Origin: Juglans regia
Lineage: Eukaryota; Streptophyta; Magnoliopsida; Fagales; Juglandaceae
Assembly: GCF_001411555.2 (NCBI RefSeq)
Contig: NC_049916.1
Coordinates: forward strand, 7,281,889 to 7,345,888
Direction of reading: 5' to 3'
Length of the DNA: 64,000 nucleotides
The translations under genes were made by a program, and so were the position numbers. A model generated the notes under the pieces. It worked only from the letters and a program-made list of their open reading frames with translations. It made no database searches and was not told the origin of the DNA. Shown here in pieces: positions 35,492-48,120 of this stretch (the stretch's first letter is position 1; the number at the start of each line of letters is the position of its first letter).

Positions 35492-35690
35492 TATTACAAC
35501 AACAGAATGTGTCTTTTGTGACAGAGAAAACTGTCACAAAAAAATGGCAAACCGTCACTAAACATATTTGGTGACGGTTTGAAACTGTCACCACGACCGT
35601 CACCTAAAGTGCATCACAGAAAATATTTGGTGACGGTTTACTGTTCAACCGTCACAAAAAATATTTTTAGTGACGGTTATAAGTGTTCCG
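35492..35690. repeat. Left terminus and TGACGGTT block of element 2
   Basis: After the terminal TACAACAACAG, the words ACTGTCAC, AACCGTCAC, GTGACGGTTT and ACCGTCAC occur about ten times in both orientations, up to 35680. The right end has the same block (48325-48400). Confidence 0.8.
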
Positions 35691-36120
35691 TTCGGTATAA
35701 CGTTCGAACGTTCCTTTTTTTTTTTTTTACGGTTGAGAACTGTCACAGAAAGTCACGTTCAAACGTAAAATTAAACGTTCGGACGTTAACCCGACCGATT
35801 GTCGTTCGAATGAGAGAATTTGACGTTCATTGATTATCGTTCGAATGTATCATATTTACGTTCGAATGTTAATGCGTCCGAACGTTAATTACAATAAACG
35901 TTCAAATATTTGTTCAAACGTAACGCGTTTAAAGTTCAGATGTTATTTCGAATGTAAACGAAGGAGTGTTTGAATGCAAGTTCTTTGTTCGAACGTTAAT
36001 CGCTTTATCGTTCGAACGGTTTGTTCGTTTTAGTGTGAGGACGTTCGAACGTAGAGTTTGACGTTCAAACAATCCAATTGTATTTACGTTCGAACGATTT
36101 TTATTTATATTCAAACGTAC
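35690..36120. repeat. Left subterminal array of ACGTTCGAACGT motifs
   Basis: About twenty copies or variants lie in 430 bp, for example near 35700, 35757, 35775, 35838, 35868, 35990, 36010, 36043 and 36090. The core is a 12-bp palindrome. The array ends about 120 bp past the stop of the leftward TNPA-like gene. Confidence 0.85.
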
Positions 36121-36240
36121 AGATCAGAAATACTACTTTCATAAAATTTAAAAACATAATACCAATTATATCATATTGCATACCATCAATTAACAAGTAA
36201 CAATGTCTTATAAAAGCACAAAATTAGAAATTAAAACTAG

Positions 36241-37923
36241 TCAGAAATACTGATAAAATTTATTTCTTCTTTTCCCTCGCCCAACGCGATTCTGTTGCAA
36301 CGACATAATACGCTCTATTTGCACAATCATCTCTCGTTGCATTTGCTCTTGCACTTCACTGCGTATTCTTTCCACCTGGTCTCTCTGTTGGTCCTGCAAA
36401 CGTGTCTCTAAATGAGACTGTCATTCTAAGAGAGACTCTAACTCTTGCTGTCTCGACCTCATATACTCATTCTCACACCGTCTGCCATAAGATTATTAAT
36501 TTGTGAAACCGATGAGGTTGAGGAGGATGAACATCTATGCTTGATAGATCGTCCCAAACCTCTTGCCATACTAGACTGCGGCCCGAGCACTTGCGTGAAT
36601 ATGTCTATGTCACTAGGAGAGGATTCCTCAGAAGCCGACTGCATCTCCATCATTTTTCCCTGCAATTTAAAAGGTAATGATCGTAAATAATTAGTAACGT
36701 ATTAAAAGAAATAGAAATAAGAAATAAACTATTCAAATGTTATATAAATAATTTATTTAACAAAATTAACAATGCTTACATAATTATCTGCAGCGACAAG
36801 ATCCATCCACTTACTATGCTCATTAGTGTAAGCAGCAGCATAGACATGAATGAAGGAAAAGTTTTTAGGATCATCACGTTTCTAACAAAGCAACATTAGC
36901 AATTTTAAAAAGATAATGTTAGTACTTAAATAAAAGAATATCAGAAAAATAAATGAATTCTATAATTTTTTAATTACCATTTTTTCAACAAGACGGTAGA
37001 ATGACATTGAACCGGCACAATGGTGGACAGTCAGAGTGGATCTATTTTGTGCATTTATAGAACTCAAATGCTACAAAATATATTAAGAATGTTAATTGTA
37101 ACATGTATACATATAATATATAGAACGAATATGAATGTAAATAATTAAAAGATATAAATGTAAAATACCTGATAATCTGGAGATGCAAAAAGATCACAAC
37201 ACATTCTCCAATCATCTAACTTCATCTGCTGAAAAGGAGACTGCGCAGCCTCTTCCAACGTCTCAAACTTCTTGAAGTGGTCATGACATCGTCCTTTGTG
37301 ATGTCGGAATAGTGTAGCCATCAACTCATTCACGGTTCTCAAATCCTCGCTACGACCAAAGTCGAGGTCGAATTCATCCTAACAAGGGAATCATGACAAA
37401 AATATAATATACTAATCTAGGTGAAAAAAATGTACTAAAAACTAAACTCACCAGCACACGACTTCGAATGTGCTCCTTAATCTCATTCGGAACATCTCGC
37501 CATGAGCACACATAAAATGGAGCATAAGCTCGAACTACTGTGCCAATATAGGAGGAAAGCACTGCTGCACTATCATCCACTCCTCCAGTGGAATTATCAG
37601 GAATTGTGATCTTCAATTTTCTGTGCCTTCCATTTTTTTCAAGAGAGATTCCACGTGTATAGTCACGACCGCGACGTGCAGATGCATCAACTATATGATA
37701 ATAGATAGTATAATTATGATTATATAGTTTTTGAGACAAAAGTATTAACTATATATATAATTATCAACGACAATATTTCCTTACTGGTAAGTGTCGACTG
37801 GCTGTTGTTCTCTTCTATTTTAGCTTGATCTTCAGGAACAGATTCCTCGAGTGGGGAGTCCTCAATGGATTCAGGACTTGAACTAGGTGGAGGCACATTT
37901 CTTCGTTGTCGTTTTGGCGGCAT
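36241..37923 (-). pseudogene. TNPA-like DNA-binding protein gene (Transposase_24 type)
   Basis: Six exons, complement(36241-36659, 36780-36881, 36978-37070, 37169-37378, 37452-37690, 37785-37923), all with GT-AG borders. It starts MPPKRQRRNVPP. The family core KLDDWRMCCDLFASPDYQ, RSTLTVHHCAGSMSFYRLVEK and DDPKNFSFIHVYAAAYTNEHSKWMD is complete over exons 3-5. Exon 6 has VLGPQSSMARGLG, then a Gln/Glu/Arg-rich likely coiled coil. One frameshift near 36478 and one in-frame TGA in the coiled coil break it; the rest reads through. Proteins of this type in En/Spm bind subterminal repeats, so the arrays are the likely targets (inference). Confidence 0.85.
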
Positions 37924-38029
37924 TCTTGAAAATAATTAATTATATCAAAGAAAATTAATTAGAAGAAATAATGAAAATTCAAGATATTTTATAGTCACAT
38001 ATATGAATAAAATATTTAGTACTTTTATT

Positions 38030-41000
38030 CTTCATCTTCAGATGAATTTTCCATGCTTGTTTCAAAATCTCCATCAATAACATCTTCATCATCCTTATCC
38101 ACCTCCTGCCCGGATTCTGATTCGTCTTCATCTTCTAACTCGTCTTCTTATTCTTCCTCCTCACTTACTTGAATTGAATGATCATTTAATATAGACAGGT
38201 CGAGATGGACGGGTGAGACATCATCTCTACACAAGGAGAGCAACTCGAGTGCACTGAGGTCAACAAACAAGTTAATACCCTCTCCATCTTCCTGGTATGC
38301 CTCTACAATCGAAGTGTCATCTTCATCTCCACTATTCTAGTAATCTGCACTCGTTCCTGCTTTATATATATTTCGAGGAACAAATTTTTGTACGACTCGC
38401 CAAGTTATCTCTCCACTATCTTCATCAGTACTTTTCATTGGATCAATCAAGTAATAGACTTGGGTAGCTTGATAAGCCAATACGAATGGATCATCTTCGT
38501 ACCATTTAGATGCAGTATTGACACTCGTAAAGTGATTATCTCTATGTATCGAAACCCGACCACCGCCTAGATCCCACCAATCACATTTAAAGACATATGT
38601 TACAGATCCACCCAAATATTTCAATCCGATAATATCATGTATGACACCATAATAGTCAATATCATCTGTTCCATGACTCCTCTCGACCAACACACCACAT
38701 TTTTGAGTCTTTCTATTACGTTCACGGTCCAAAGTATGGAATCTATAACCTCGAACAGTGCATGCAGTGTATCGAAGTGCTCTATTTGAGGGACCATAGG
38801 CCAATGCATACAATTTAGAAGAAATTGATCCGGGATCACGAGCACGTTATTCCAAAATCTAACAATTGAAATAATATATATTTATTATTTCATTATCCAG
38901 AGTTAAAAATTTCAGAATATAACATATATATAATTTTAGTTCATACACGTTCTTCAAACCATCCGGGAAATTCTTCCTCGTGTCTTGCCTCTATATTTTC
39001 TATGCCTTCCATCCTAAGTTTATCCATGTGCTCACTGTTATAACATGTTTCAAAAGAAGTATATTTTGAGCACAACAATTATAGTTAATTTTAAGAAACT
39101 ATAATTATTCAAAGTAATGAAATGACATACCTGAGATAATCATCAATCTCCCGGCAATTATTTAGCACATACCATCGAACTTTACCCAACTCTCCATCAA
39201 TTAAATCGTAACCTGTTTGTGCACCCAAGGGTCGTACATTCTGCGAAAACACTGATAGCTCACGAGGAGGCAGAGCAGCAAGATCAACATTTCGCTCTTG
39301 ACAATTAAATCGTCTCTCAACACCACGAAGATATAGAGAGTAAAATGTTAACCATTCATCGTGTATATAGGCCTCTGCTATTGAACCCTCAGCTTTGGCT
39401 TTATTCCTAACAGTGCGCTTCAGTCGACCCAAATATCTTTCAACTGGATACATCCAACGGAACTGCACCGGTCCACCCAGAAGTACCTCTCGCGGTAAAT
39501 GTATTGCTAAATGGACCATGACATCAAAAAATGATGGTGGAAAGATCTGGTCGAATTTACATAGTATAGTAGCAATGTCTTCTTCCAATTTCGACAACAC
39601 ATAACCATTTGGCAACTTCACACCTTGCAACCATTGACAATCATGACAATCATGACTTTTCAATCCATTGATTTTCCAATCATCAGGACTCACGCGTCTA
39701 CCAATATTTGAAGCATAACCATCTGGCAACTTCACACCTTGCAACCATTTGCAGAAATCCATCCTCTCCTCCCTCATCATCGTAAAACATGCATGCGGCA
39801 TGACTACCCTATTGCCTTCCACCCGCAAATACAGATTATGTTTAATTCTCATTCTCTCAAGATCTTTCCTTGTCTTGATCGTGTCTTTCGTCTTTTTGTT
39901 AATACTCATCAATGTACCCAGTATATTATCACAAATATTCTTCTTTATGTGCATTACATCCAAACTATGTCGCAACTTGCATGATGACCAATGCAGCAAG
40001 TCAAAAAAAATACTACGTTTTATCCAATTCAATTCTGCTGCGCCTCGTTTTCTCTTGTTCTTTCCCCGACCTTTGCCAAAATTGTTCGCTCTAATATGTT
40101 GCAGTTGTTTCACTATCTCTTCTCCAGACAACTCTTTTGGTGCAATCCTATCCTCTACTCTCTCATCAAACTTGGCACATTCTCTTCTCCATGTATGATT
40201 TGCTGGTAAATAACGTCGATGACCCATGAAACACAACTTCTGAGAATATTTTAGCCACTCACTAGCGGTTTCTTTATTACACGTCAGGCACGCTAACTTC
40301 CCTTTCGTACTCCAGCCGGAAAGATTCTCATATGCCGGAAAATCATTTATGGTCCACATTACCACAGGATGCATCTGAAAAGATGTCGATGTAGATGCAT
40401 CATAAGTTCTAACGCTTGTTTCCCATAACTCTTTCAGTTCTTCAATCAACGGCTGCATGAATAAGTCAATATCATTCCCAGGTGATCTAGGGCCAGGAAT
40501 GAGTAAAGTTAACAAAAAGTTTGGCACCATCATGCACCTCCATGGTGGAAGATTGTACGGAATCAATACCACGGGCCAAGTGTTATAACTTGTACTCATA
40601 TTCCCAGAAGGGTTGAATCCATCGGTTGTGAGTCTAAGGCGCACGTTCCGAGCTTCTATCCCGAACTCTGGATACTGTTTATCGAAAGACTGCCACGCAA
40701 GTGAATCAGCTGGATGCCTCATATATGCGTCATTCTTAACTCTTTTCTCCTCGTGCCACCTCATATCATGAGCTGTTTTCTTACACATATATAGTCTTTG
40801 CAACCTAGGTTTCAAAGGAAAATACCGCAACACCTTAACCGGCACATTTTTCTTACCCTTCGACCTAGACTCTCCCCGCATATAGGACATGCTTGTTTCT
40901 CCTCATTCTCCTTCCAGAACAATACACAATCATTCTTGCATGCATGTATGGACTTGTACTCAAATCCTAACCTCTTTCTCAACTATTTCGCTTCATAAAA

Positions 41001-41597
41001 GTTCTTGGGCAATGCAGACCCTTCGGGAAGCACCTCGTTAAATAAGTCCAATACCATGTTTATTGCTTTCATCGACATCCCACACAATGACTTAATGTGA
41101 AGCAACCGCATAATAAACGACATTTTGGAATGTTTTGTACAACCTGGGTAAAGCTCGCGCTTTGCATCTCCCCACAGTGAAGGAAAATTTTCGCAATCAG
41201 TCCCTCCACCACTTGAGGCATTGTCGTTAACCTCATCCATAAACATCCCAGCTCCAATGTCACCCAACATCTCCTTCATCTCATACTGCTCATAATCATC
41301 ATCCATGTGCCGCAAATAATTGTGATGATCGACCAATACATCTGTTGACCCTTCATACAGCTCACCATGCAGTACCCACCGCGTATACCCCAGATCCATA
41401 CCATCCACAAATATATGACTTTCTACTTCATCCAATCCTATCGCACACAAATTTTTACACCTTCGACATGGACACTTAATGTAACCACGACTATCAGCAA
41501 AGGCCCGTGCAAAATCAATGAAGGTTCTTACTCCACGTGCATAGGGTAAGTAATCATTTCCAAGTCTATCGCCCAGACGCATTTAATTTTTGTCCAT
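38030..41597 (-). pseudogene. TNP2 transposase gene (Transpos_assoc, Tnp2, DUF4218, DUF4216)
   Basis: TNP2/TNPD cuts the ends of CACTA elements. The ATG at 41597 is followed by a stop at codon 5 where element 1 has Trp. The N-terminal domain (41582-40983, GYIKCPCRRCKNL) ends in TAG. IHACKNDCVLFW and CPICGE follow before a frameshift near 40875. The long frame 40890-39131 holds the Tnp2 core (RLTTDGFNPSG, WTINDFPAYENLSGWSTKG, LDVMHIKKNICDNILG, GLKSHDCH) and DUF4218 (IFPPSFFDVMVHLAIHL, MYPVERYLGRLKRTVRNKAKAEGSIAEAY). A donor at 39130 (AG|GTATGT) leads to a small exon near 39034-38947, then the DUF4216 exon (DRERNRKTQK, FKCDWWDLGGGR). An acidic Glu/Asp tail ends near 38030, with TAG near 38337. 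Part of the Tnp2-DUF4218 link is replaced by a short duplication. Confidence 0.9.
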
Positions 41598-42329
41598 TTC
41601 TAAAAACATCTATATATTAATAACACGTACATTGAAAATTCACATGCATGTCATGCTCCAATTCTCATTGCTTTTTTGATAAGGTAGTTGGTCATATTCC
41701 ATTCGAGATTATATTCTCCATATTGCACAAATCTTGTCACTCAACAACTTTCAACGTTAGTAGAAATTTCGACAGCACCTCCCCATAGTTCTCCAAGTAT
41801 ACATGTTCAAATTTTGAGATTGTGACCCTACGAACAATATATCGGAAGAACAGTAGAGGAAGACACCGAAACTTCATATTAAACGTGGAAAGTACCGAGC
41901 AACAAAAATGTGCAATACAGATAATATAATCTCAAACTGTCCACACTGGACAATTTAGAAATCAGTGGACACATAAATGTACACTAATTTCCAAACGGGT
42001 CTAAGGGTATTTATGCAATATCACACGCATCTATCAAAAAATCAAACAAACAATATCTTCATGTTGTTTAAATTAACAATGTCGCATTCAAGTAGTGTTA
42101 TATTGTTAAACTAAAGAGAGATGGAAGATTATGTGAACCTAAGTTTCGTGTCTTGTACACAATGAGGGAGAATGATCTTGAAGAAATGTTAAATTTTAGT
42201 CTAATTACTTAACGGTCACAAACTATCCGACCTTAACAACTCTCAAGGCCAAAGAGACTATGGCAGTCAAGCAATTAAATTGAAATTTCAACATTTTTTT
42301 CAAAATCATATTCCCTCGTTGTGTACAAC

Positions 42330-42970
42330 ATCATCATTCTTAAAGTATAATTTTAATTATTATACTTAATTTCAAAAGTTATACTATAACTTTAATTATT
42401 ATAATTCGTAAAGAGTTATTTTAATTGTTATACTTAATTTCAAATATTATTATAATATTTTAATTATTACTATTCTTAAAGTTGAATTTTAATTATTATA
42501 ATTCGTAAAGACTTACTTTTATTTGTTATTACTTAATTTCAAATATTATTATCAATATTTAATTATTACTATTCTTAAAGTTGAATTTTAATTATCTTAC
42601 TTAAATTTCAAATGTCATAATATAATTTTAATTATTATAATTCTTAAAGAATTACTTTTATTTGTTATTACTTAATTTCAAATATTATTATCAATATTTA
42701 ATTATTATTATTCTTAAAGTTAAATTTTAATTATCATACTTAAATTTCAAAGGTATAATATAATTTTAATTATTATAATTCTTAAGGAGTTACTTTTATT
42801 TGTTATTACTTAATTTCAAATATTATTATCACATTTTAATTATTACTATTCGTAAAATTGAATTTTAATTATCATACTTAAATTTCAAAGGTTATAATAT
42901 AATTTTAATTATTATAATTCTTAAAGATTTACTTTTATTTGTTATTACTTAATTTCAAATATTATTATCA
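42330..42970. repeat. AT-rich tandem repeat, ~139-bp unit
   Basis: The word TTAAAGTTGAATTTTAATTA or a variant recurs at about 42480, 42580, 42719 and 42857. Full units of 138-139 bp also hold TTACTTTTATTTGTTATTACTT. Confidence 0.8.
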
Positions 42971-43560
42971 CAATATTTCAAATCCATATCACAACATATT
43001 CACAATAAATCACAAACTATTTACAAACTATATAAACAATAATCACAATATTTCAATTGTAAGCATAAAATAACATGCCACATGTATTAACATATTCTAT
43101 AACTTGATAAGCAATAAACATATATTAACAAAGCTTAAGGACAATATATTTGTAACAATGTAAACATATTCAAACGTCATTCACAAATAATAATTTAAAT
43201 ATTTCAAGTCCATATCACAATATATTTACAATAACTCTTAAACTATATACAAACAATAATAACAATATTTCAATTGTAAGCATAAAATAATATGCCACAT
43301 GTATTAACATATTCCTAAACTTGAGTAAGCAATAAACATGTATTAACAAAGTCTAATGACAATATATTTCTAAAAATGTTTCTTCAAAACGTCATTCACA
43401 AATAATAATCACAAAATTTCAAATCCATATCACAACATATTTACAATAACTCACAAACTATTTACAAACTATACAAACAATAATCACAATATTTCAAGAG
43501 TAAGCATAAAATCACAACAACATATTCATAAAGTTTAGAAATATACCTAGCATTCATAAT
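42970..43560. repeat. ~220-bp tandem repeat, three units
   Basis: ATTTCAAATCCATATCACAA recurs at about 42974, 43201 and 43416, each followed by CACAAACTAT...AATAATCACAATATTTCAA and GTAAGCATAAAAT. A related single copy lies at about 45390-45600, on the other side of the spacer. Confidence 0.8.
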
Positions 43561-43929
43561 ATCCTCTTACAAATCAAAATCTTCCAAGTTGCCAAAACAA
43601 CCAATCATTCAAAAAAATACAACACTAATTTATTAGAAATATTATATAACAAAAACACAATACAAATATCATAAAATTCAAAAAAAGACAAGAAATCAAA
43701 ATTTTTTCTTACCAAAACTCAACTCTCACTCACTCTAAATATTGTATTACCTAACTCATATCACTCTCTAACTCAACTCTCTCTCACTCTAACCCTCTCT
43801 CTCTCTCTCATGCAGGAGCGTCGGGCCGAAACAACTCTCAACTCTCAACTCTCTCTCTCTCTGTTGCGCGCACGGGAGAAGAAGAAATGATCCTCTTCCT
43901 CCCGTGTGCGTACTGATTAAGTTCTAAAA

Positions 43930-44440
43930 TTATTAGTTTAAACGTTCGAACGTTTAAGTTCTACGTCCGAACGTTATATTTTTAGTTAACGTTCGAACGT
44001 AATGAAAAACAAAAATTATTCCTACCCAGAACGTTCGGGCGTTTTCAATACACGTTCGAACGTACCCTTCTTATGATATAACATAAAATCTAACGGGAAA
44101 GTTCCCGCACTTTCCTCATATATGTTCGAACGTATTACAATTTTTCGTTCAAACGTTTGTAGATTTACAGTTCGGACGTTCGAACATCTAACTTAAATGT
44201 CCGAACGTACATTTCATCAAAGTGTTACCATATTTGAGCAGGAAATTTTCCGCACTAATTTTCCTAACTTTCGGACGTTAACAAATTTGACGTTCAGACA
44301 TTCATAATTTTCTAGTGATTTTCATCAACTAATGTTCGAACGTATAGTATAAACGTCCGAACGTCTGAATAATCACACAGATACCTTAATCGAACGTGAA
44401 AATTCCCGCCTTTTACTTTAACGTTCGAACGTACGATTCC
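43930..44440. repeat. Motif array M1 of element 2, upstream of TNP2
   Basis: At least seven near-perfect ACGTTCGAACGT copies (around 43942, 43987, 44053, 44124, 44170, 44334 and 44420) plus CGTCCGAACGT and CGTTCGGACGT variants lie between the TNP2 leader and the AT-rich spacer. Confidence 0.85.
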
Positions 44441-44444
44441 TAAT

Positions 44445-45020
44445 ATACTAACTTATAATATAATATATATACTACATTTTATATATCTATAATTATATAC
44501 TACAATGTATAGTATAATAGCATAATACTTTAGATGAGAACATAATAATATAGTATATAAACTATACCATATATATAAATCAATAATATATATTAAATTG
44601 TTACTTATTAAATTCTTTGTTATATACTAACTTATAATAAAGATTATATACTACATTTTATATATCTATAACTATATACTATATTGTATAGTATCATAGC
44701 ATAATACTTTAGATGAGAACATAATAATATAGTATATAAACTATACCATATATATAAATCAATAATATACATTAAATTGTTACTTATTAAAATCTTTATT
44801 ATATACTACATTTTATATATCTATAACTATATACTAAATTGTATATTATGATAGCATAATACTTTAGATGAGAACATAATAATATAGTATATAAACTATA
44901 CCGTATATATAAATCAATAATATATACTAAATTGTTACTTATTAAATTCTTTATTATATACTAACTTATAATATAATATATATACTATATTTTATATATC
45001 TCTAACTATACTACATTGTA
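44445..45020. repeat. AT-rich tandem repeat, ~155-180-bp unit
   Basis: ACTTTAGATGAGAACATAAT recurs at 44527, 44706 and 44861 with shared TATATATCTATAACTATATACTA blocks. It holds the same position as the 165-bp array in element 1, but the unit sequence is not obviously the same. Confidence 0.85.
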
Positions 45021-45710
45021 TATATATATAGACAATCAGAATGTGTATTTTGGACACCTATCTTGATGTCTAAAGATACGTACGGCCCATTTCATAGCCA
45101 CAAACATAACAAATGAAGGTACGCAACTACAACGTGATCACCAAGCTAGCTAGCTAGTCGATCCTGTATTTTTTATTTTTTTTAAGACATAATTTATATT
45201 ATACTTATAATTTGAATAATAATCATATTCTAACTAAATTAGTATCAATATATTATATATACTTACTCCATGTTATATATTAAACTTCATATTATCTGTA
45301 TATTAAATGTTTTTAATCTTTATTTAAAATTAAGATCATAAACTTATAATTTTCTTGTTAAACATATTCAACAAAAATTCAAAAACAATAATCACAATAT
45401 TTTAAATCCATATCACAGAATATTCACAATATTCTCACAACAATATTTACACACATATTAATTCATCAATCAACACCATAAACTCACAAACTATTCACAA
45501 AATTCACAAACAATAATCACAATTATTTCAAGAGTAAGCATAAAATCACAACATGTATAAACATATTGCTAAACTTTAGAAATATAACTAGCACTCACAA
45601 ATTCAAAAAAACCAATTAATCTAATTGTCAATAATATTATATAACATCCTAATATATAACATAAACATTTATAATATAATATATTATAGATAATATTTTG
45701 GAAATTAAAT
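45021..45710. other. Intergenic spacer of the head-to-head genes in element 2
   Basis: No coding. It has AT-rich DNA, one diverged copy of the 220-bp repeat (45390-45600) and ordinary unique sequence near 45040-45180. Confidence 0.5.
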
Positions 45711-45714
45711 TGAC

Positions 45715-46685
45715 AAACGTTTGAACGTAATAATAATTACGTTCGAACGTTCTGTGTATATAAGGCCAAAACCGAACGTCGAAACGACATTTTCAAAACG
45801 TATCCATCATCTACTCCGTTGCACGCCGCCATGCCTCTGTCACCGCCACCGTCAAACTCCGCCACAACCGTCACTAAAAGGTAGGCATTCATCTTTTATT
45901 CAAATAACATGTATTTTATTGATATTTGAATTGAATTTTTTTTAAAACCGGATAAGTGGTGGCTGGATTTTCAACTCCATTTTCCGGCCACCACAGCCAG
46001 CCATTGGCCGAATAGTCACCGTAGAAATGTTTCTTGAAGTGTATACTTCACTTCTACGGTGACATTTCGGTATTTAGAACCTTGTAGAGAAATTTTTGAG
46101 ATTTCAATAATGGCTGAGTTGACTCAACCATTCTGTGTCAAAACGTTCGAACATTTCACCAAGACGTTCAAATGTACAACATTTAAATTACATAGCCGTT
46201 ACGGCTTCTACATTCAAACGTTCATTGTCTTACATTCAGACGTCATTTTCATCAATTTTACGTCTAAAAGTTTAATGTATACGTCCGGACGTACTACTTT
46301 TTAAATATAATTAAACGATATACATTCGAACGTGAGTATTTTATTTTCGCACGTAAATCACATACCGTCGGACGTTTAATTATAACGTCCGAAAGTAGTG
46401 ATTTTCTACTTTATTCATGCTTCGACGTTTGGACGTTCATATTTACGTTCACACGTATAACATAAATGTCCGAACGTACGTCAGCCAATATTTATTTATT
46501 GCTTATGTTCGAACGTCTATGTTTTACATTCGAATGTATATGTTTTACGTTCGAACGTATATGTTTTAAGTTCAAACGTAAATTTATTTACATTATTTTA
46601 CATGTGAACGTATAAATAAACGTCCGAACGTTTTATCTTTAACGTTCAAACGTTTATTTTGCTATGTTCGAACGTTAATGTAGAG
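45715..46685. repeat. Motif array M2 of element 2, leader and intron of the third gene
   Basis: ACGTTCGAACGT and its variants recur, for example near 45717, 45740, 46142, 46290, 46440-46480, 46508, 46548, 46625 and 46668. The first lie upstream of the probable leader exon and the rest in intron 1. Confidence 0.8.
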
Positions 46686-47817
46686 CATCTTAAAATTAAC
46701 ACAAAAAAATGCATTAATGTAAATAATTTTTTTTCCTTTTCTATTTTCAGGATATGGCTCTTCCACTGCATACTAAGAAACGAGGGAGGGAAGGAGCCAC
46801 GTCTGACACTGCTCGTACTGTTATGGTAGAGCGAAAGGTCCTGATTAATGAGTTCGACGAACTCTGTTGGTAGCAGACGAACCTGAGAGATGTTTTCCTC
46901 AGTAGAGGCTGGGAAATATCTGCACATTGAGGGGGAAGGTATACCCCTCAATGGTTCAGGAATTCTATATGGGGATGTGTGACATGCCTCAGGATGCATC
47001 CTCTCACACCGTGACTGTACGCGGTGTTTCCATTGAAGTATCACCAGATGTCATCGGCGAGAACCTCGGGATTCGTCGAGGAGTTGAGACATTTGCACAC
47101 TCAACACCCCGTGAGGATGTAGGCACTTCTACATCATCTACTGGCCGCCCATTTGAGCCAGCATCAGCCAGAGATGCAGGCCAGTCAGAGGCTGAGGATA
47201 CTGGCGTCGAGGCTCGGGATGATGACCGAGATGAGGATTTCTACATCCTCACCAGGAGGGACCGCATGCAGATTGAGCAGAAGAACGCCTTCAACCAGAA
47301 CCATCTGCTGCATTTCTTCCGCATGTTGTACCTTATTGTTACAACAAATGTCGATCCTATGGCACATAAAATCACATATAGTCGGCTTCGAGCACAATTT
47401 TTGATACGAGTGGCACGTGGAGATCCTATATATTTGCCACTACACATCTTTGAGAGGATTCGTTACGAGGCGAGCATTTTAATCCCTCATACGGTGTCCT
47501 AATCAGCCGACTATGTTTTACATCAGCCACCCCCTGTAGAGGATCTAGTTCCTCCAACTCAGCCTGAGCCTGTTCATGTCAAGAGTAGTAGTCAGCATAC
47601 GCCGAGTACATCTGCAGGAGATGTGCGGCCTGCTTGGGCTAATGCGATCATCTCACAGCTGACTGCGCATATCGATCATAAGATCGATCGATCGGTCAAG
47701 GCTATATCAGCATCTGTTGCCGAACTCACCCATTGTGTAACTATCTTCAACGACAAGGTTGATACCTTGACTGAGGAGGTACGGAGTTCGACTTTCACGG
47801 ACAACGTTATCATCTGA
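45828..47817 (+). pseudogene. Third element gene: 'putative plant transposon protein' family
   Basis: A probable leader exon ends near 45881 (ACTAAAAG|GTAGGC). The intron ends TTTTCAG at 46750, and the coding exon starts GATATGGCTCTTCC with the ATG at 46754. The protein has a basic start (TKKRGREG), then EFYMGMCDMPQDASSHTVTVRGVSIEVSPDVIGENLGI, which fits the 'putative plant transposon protein' domain, then an acidic linker, then HFFRMLYLIVTTNVDPMAHKITYSRLRAQFLIRVARG. A helical tail (WANAIISQLTAHIDHKIDRSVKAISASVAELT) runs to the stop at 47817. A TAG near 46870, frameshifts near 46900-46940 and a TAA near 47500 break it. Its role in transposition is unknown. It is conserved in position and orientation in element 1. 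Confidence 0.72.
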
Positions 47818-48120
47818 CTGTTGTTTACTACATTCTATCAAATTTTGTATTTTATTTTTAATATTTGTAAAGAAAAATATTATTGAATATTTCGATCGTT
47901 TTTTAATTTCAATTTTTAATCTTCTTTGATGTTATATTTTCCAACTTTAATACTAAATTAATGCATTTCAAATATATATAAACATAAATATATATTTATA
48001 TATTACAAATTGTGTATATATAAATATATACAATTCAATTTTTTAGACTTGTTCACAAATTATGCACAATAAAAATCACATAATTTTTAAATTAAAGTCA
48101 TTTAATTTAAATTTACAATG
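47818..48120. other. 3' region of the third gene
   Basis: AT-rich, with TATATAAATATATA runs. It holds no gene and ends at the right subterminal array. Confidence 0.5.

Larger units (their letters stand above)
41598..43920 (-). promoter_or_regulatory. 5' region of TNP2 in element 2 (leader, introns, promoter)
   Basis: AT-rich non-coding DNA between the TNP2 ATG and motif array M1. A CT-rich tract (43735-43862), typical of plant leaders, is followed upstream by a near-hairpin (GCGCACGGGAG ... CTCCCGTGTGCG, 43865-43908). Two tandem repeat arrays occupy the middle (separate entries). Confidence 0.45.

Noticed and set aside
35690..36120. Regularly repeated short words, considered as a CRISPR-like array
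   Set aside because: The repeats are 12 bp, spacers are irregular, the DNA is a plant nuclear transposon end, and no cas-type genes occur.
39395..40209. Several plus-strand frames over TNP2
   Set aside because: Shadows of the TNP2 coding strand.
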